Shown here: piece by piece, positions 12,829 through 12,970 of the stretch
Numbering within the stretch: the stretch's first letter is position 1
Layout of the letters: every line of letters starts with the position of its first letter
Assembly (NCBI GenBank): GCA_030749275.1
Contig: JASMKJ010000307.1
Coordinates: 1 to 12,970 of the forward strand
DNA from: Acidimicrobiales bacterium
GTDB lineage: Bacteria; Actinomycetota; Acidimicrobiia; Acidimicrobiales; Poriferisodalaceae
DNA length: 12,970 nt
Reading direction: 5' to 3'
Notes under the pieces: model-generated
Told to the model about the DNA's origin: nothing
What the model saw: the letters and a program-made list of their open reading frames with translations, nothing else
Database searches by the model: none
Position numbers and translations under genes: made by a program

Positions 12829-12970
12829 CTAGGCCCACACTTCGTCGAGTACTCGCAGGGCGTTTGCCCCCATCACTTTTTCTATCTTGTCGTCGCTGTA
12901 GCCGTGTTTGACTAACCAGCGCACAATGTTGTGTGACGATTCGGTGGGGTTCTCTAAACCCTTCACGTAG
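12829..12970 (-). CDS. Membrane-dipeptidase (peptidase M19) family, C-terminal fragment
   Basis: Only the last 46 codons are in the window; the rest lies beyond the right edge. The minus strand reads YVKGLENPTESSHNIVRWLV, then KHGYSDDKIEKVMGANALRVLDEVWA and a TAG at 12829-12831. KGLENPTE...NIV...GYSD..I.KV.G.NALRVL is the standard C-terminus of renal-dipeptidase-type (M19) enzymes, zinc hydrolases acting on dipeptides or related amides. The metal-binding residues would be upstream and are not visible. It lies on the same strand as the GYD operon, 93 bases upstream, and may or may not be transcribed with it. Confidence 0.85.
   Translation of the reverse strand, partial: YVKGLENPTESSHNIVRWLVKHGYSDDKIEKVMGANALRVLDEVWA

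Overview
The window appears to come from an uncultured, probably marine or planktonic actinobacterium of the Acidimicrobiia type. This is an inference from four things: a nicotinamidase very close to the mycobacterial PncA pattern, GTG starts beside purine-rich ribosome binding sites, intermediate base composition, and a gene set typical of such genomes (F420/flavin luciferase-like oxidoreductase, CaiB/BaiF CoA-transferase, SDR, PhyH, P450, GYD protein). A SAR202-like Chloroflexi origin is a less favoured alternative. No rRNA, tRNA, CRISPR, insertion sequence or phage gene was seen.

Layout, left to right. A luciferase-like oxidoreductase (minus, cut by the left edge) is divergent from a complete thiamine-diphosphate enzyme (531-2177, plus). 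Next come a small protein of two dimeric alpha/beta-barrel repeats (minus) and a PncA-type nicotinamidase (minus). The nicotinamidase is divergent from an SDR dehydrogenase (plus). The SDR converges on a serine alpha/beta hydrolase (minus), which is divergent from a 701-residue reductive-dehalogenase-like protein (5514-7619, plus). That gene converges on a class III CoA-transferase (minus), which is divergent from an M20D amidohydrolase (plus). The right end is a minus-strand block: GYD protein, cytochrome P450, PhyH dioxygenase (gaps of 40 and 13 bases, a likely operon), with the last codons of an M19 membrane-dipeptidase-type gene upstream at the window edge.

Almost every gene is its own transcription unit: the coding strand switches eight times among 13 genes, and only the GYD-P450-PhyH block looks like an operon. 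The genes read as a catabolic accessory region: oxidation (P450, PhyH, luciferase-like), reduction (RdhA-like, SDR), hydrolysis (alpha/beta hydrolase, M20D, M19) and CoA-thioester chemistry (CaiB). They fit processing of aromatic, halogenated or amide-bearing organic matter, but no complete pathway can be read from the sequence.

The most interesting gene is the RdhA-like one. It carries two 4Fe-4S motifs and a candidate catalytic tyrosine, is an internal duplication whose first half has lost the Tyr and the Fe-S cysteines, and lacks a Tat signal, a membrane-anchor partner and any fused reductase domain. It would therefore be a cytoplasmic, non-respiratory enzyme depending on an electron donor encoded elsewhere.
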